Of a stretch of DNA of 64,000 nt, positions 62,351 to 64,000 are shown piece by piece. The stretch is taken from positions 20,845,054 through 20,909,053 of the forward strand of contig NC_092562.1 of the NCBI RefSeq assembly GCF_037975245.1, in the 5' to 3' direction. The stretch is from Apostichopus japonicus. Its lineage: Eukaryota; Echinodermata; Holothuroidea; Aspidochirotida; Stichopodidae. The position numbers were made by a program, and so were the translations under genes. The number at the start of each line of letters is the position of its first letter. Positions within the stretch are counted from its first letter, which is position 1. The notes below the pieces were generated by a model, which made no database searches, was not told where the DNA came from, and worked only from the letters and a program-made list of their open reading frames with translations.

Positions 62351-62421
62351 GCCTCCACCGGGATTCGAACCTGGGCCTCCCGCTTTATATGCGGACACCC
62401 TAACCACTAGGCTATGGACGC
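62351..62421 (-). tRNA. tRNA-shaped sequence, anticodon ATA; probable pseudogene or SINE head
   Basis: On the minus strand a 71-base cloverleaf can be drawn: acceptor GCGTCCA/TGGAGGC (6 of 7 pairs), D arm with AGTGGTTA, anticodon stem TCCGC/GCGGG around the loop ATATAAA, variable AGGC, T arm CCAGG-TTCGAAT-CCCGG (one mismatch). A and B boxes are intact (tagcctagtgg, ggttcgaatcc). The loop puts ATA at the anticodon, formally Tyr, but metazoan Tyr tRNAs normally carry GTA and an intron, so this is more likely a tRNA pseudogene or the head of a SINE. Confidence 0.55.
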
Positions 62422-64000
62422 TGATTGTATGTCCAGAGGTTCGAAACCGGTAAGGAAGGTCGTAATTCCACTGAGGGCGTTTGTCACCTGTATCGAACAG
62501 TACTAATTCTGATTTTGGAGGCATATTTGCCTTATTCACATATATACAGGGATTTACTGTGAGGTATATGAGCATGCCTTAATAATTTGTTTGACTCTAA
62601 GCAGCATAACAATTTACTTTCATATTGCTACAAATTTGGACATAACAGTATAAACCGTAATAAGGGGAGACCTACCCAGTTACCCAGCTATGGCTTTTCA
62701 GCCATATTGCGTACTACTGTACTTTATTGAGTCTTCTTTAGCCCACAATAAACTATATAGTGTTGATACTCTCAGTCTACTTGTCACACTATATAGGACT
62801 ATACTGCTGCTGGATCTCTTGCTCTTAGTTCTTGTTTTGTAGACAACATGTTAATTAGTTGATTAAACTGTAGAAAACACCCCTGGAAGATTTATAATCC
62901 TTACGACCCTCAACGATAAACCCGATTGGTATCGGTACAGTACGTTTACTTCGTAAAGGATTGGGGGGAAAAAGCAGTGTGACCTGGAAGTATAAGGTCA
63001 AAGGCTGGTGCAGTCCATTTCAATTTGCTAATGAGACTGTAGGCAGACAACAAAAACAAAACTTAACAGTACAATTTGTACAAAATGATAGAGAGGTGAC
63101 AGGTTTATAGCATTACTTATTACTGGTCAAAATTGACCAAAAACAATGTTTATCATGCACAGTGACCAGTGAGTGTTGATGTTTATACTGAGTTTGATCT
63201 CGAAACCAAATGGAGCTACTGACAGAGTTTTCGTGCTTCAATTAAATGTACTAGCATGTAGAGTTTATATGCACGCTTGCAATTCAAGTTACAGGTGGTC
63301 ATTGTACACTACACTACACATTTGAATTGAGTGGGAGTGTAATATTTTCTTACGTTAGTTTTTGTGACATATCGTATGTAGATAGATATCTCAGTGTGTT
63401 TATGGTTACCTACAATGCTGGAAGCAGTATATAGCTCTACCTTCGTTAGAAGCCTGTTTGAATTGTTTCAAATTTTTTCGTTCTTTCTTTCTTTTTGAGT
63501 TTCACTGACAGAGAGAGTAATCTTAATTTCTTTAGGGTATTCCAAAGGATTTCCTGTCATCTTTGCATTTTCCTTCCATTTGTCATGTTACAAGGCTCTT
63601 TGTTGATTACAGTCAGATAACAGTTGTAAGTGGGAAGATATATATTTTTTTCATTAAACAAGGGGAGATAATGACGATGTACAAGTTTTTTACGATTTGA
63701 TTATAGCCAGGAGCCTCCACTGCTCACGTAAGACCAATTCTCATGTGTTTCAATGGCAAAGTGAAGTTAAGATTTACGTGGAATTAATGGCAAAATGAGG
63801 TGATGTGCAATTGCAATGTTCAGGTGTATGTAATGCAGTTTAAAAGCTAATAAACAGAGGATATTGAGTATGTACAGTTCTCCATATAGTCAGTATATCT
63901 CAGTCCTCTCCATTTTTGGGGTTTTTTGTTTAATTTTTAGTGTTAGAATATTACCATACACAGCTTTGGTTGCCTACATTGTTGCACAAGATGGAGAACT
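62422..64000. other. Non-coding stretch, nothing recognised
   Basis: AT-rich sequence to the window end. A T/C-rich patch lies near 63475. No gene, RNA or element boundary supported. Confidence 0.45.

Noticed and set aside
62348-62575. 75-codon minus-strand frame ending GGPGSNPGGG
   Set aside because: The tail is a translation of the tRNA-like B-box region, a familiar spurious peptide.

Overview
This window looks like non-coding or intronic animal DNA: AT-rich, no long open reading frame, no recognisable complete protein gene, no operon structure, many microsatellites and many pure G or C runs of 10-16 bases. The repeat content (tRNA-derived SINEs with a 'gggcaaggcacttt' body and an ATT tail, short non-autonomous hAT-type transposons with 8-bp target duplications, degenerate tandem arrays) fits a marine invertebrate, probably a deuterostome such as an echinoderm. 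That placement is inferred from the style of the repeats and not from a diagnostic gene.

Layout. 0-7 kb: a heptamer repeat running into a tRNA-derived SINE (2.05 kb), a complete hAT-type MITE with perfect 8-bp duplications (3.25-3.64 kb), a tRNA-Ser-like relic on the minus strand (5.56 kb) and a SINE 3' fragment followed by a hairpin (6.6 kb). 7-19.4 kb: mostly unremarkable, with small tandem repeats, an AGTAC pentamer array (14.2 kb), a hammerhead-like hairpin resembling Penelope-like retroelement ends (18.53 kb) and a truncated MITE carrying an 84-bp triplication (18.86-19.36 kb). 21.4-21.9 kb: an 11-copy minisatellite with 48- and 53-bp units. 27.6-29 kb: a 70-bp duplication and a fold-back repeat. 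34.7-35.25 kb: a ~57-bp tandem repeat organised as dimers. 38.4-38.8 kb: an AT-rich array with a ~115-bp higher-order unit. 39.6-40 kb: a full-length SINE. 42.3 and 51.1 kb: two more complete hAT-type MITEs, related to each other. 44.2 and 54.0 kb: two copies of a ~180-bp dispersed repeat whose inverted form makes the 28.7-kb fold-back. 62.4 kb: a tRNA-shaped sequence on the minus strand.

Possible gene pieces are few and weak: a non-coding first or second exon ending in a strong splice donor (45.8-46.07 kb), a phase-compatible pair of short exons ending in a Lys/Arg-rich C-terminus (47.3 and 47.7 kb), a short membrane-segment-like terminal exon on the minus strand (48.9 kb), and two decayed LINE-like fragments (about 45.0 and 52.5 kb). 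If the plus-strand pieces at 45.8-47.85 kb are real they could belong to one transcript, but this is not shown by the sequence alone.
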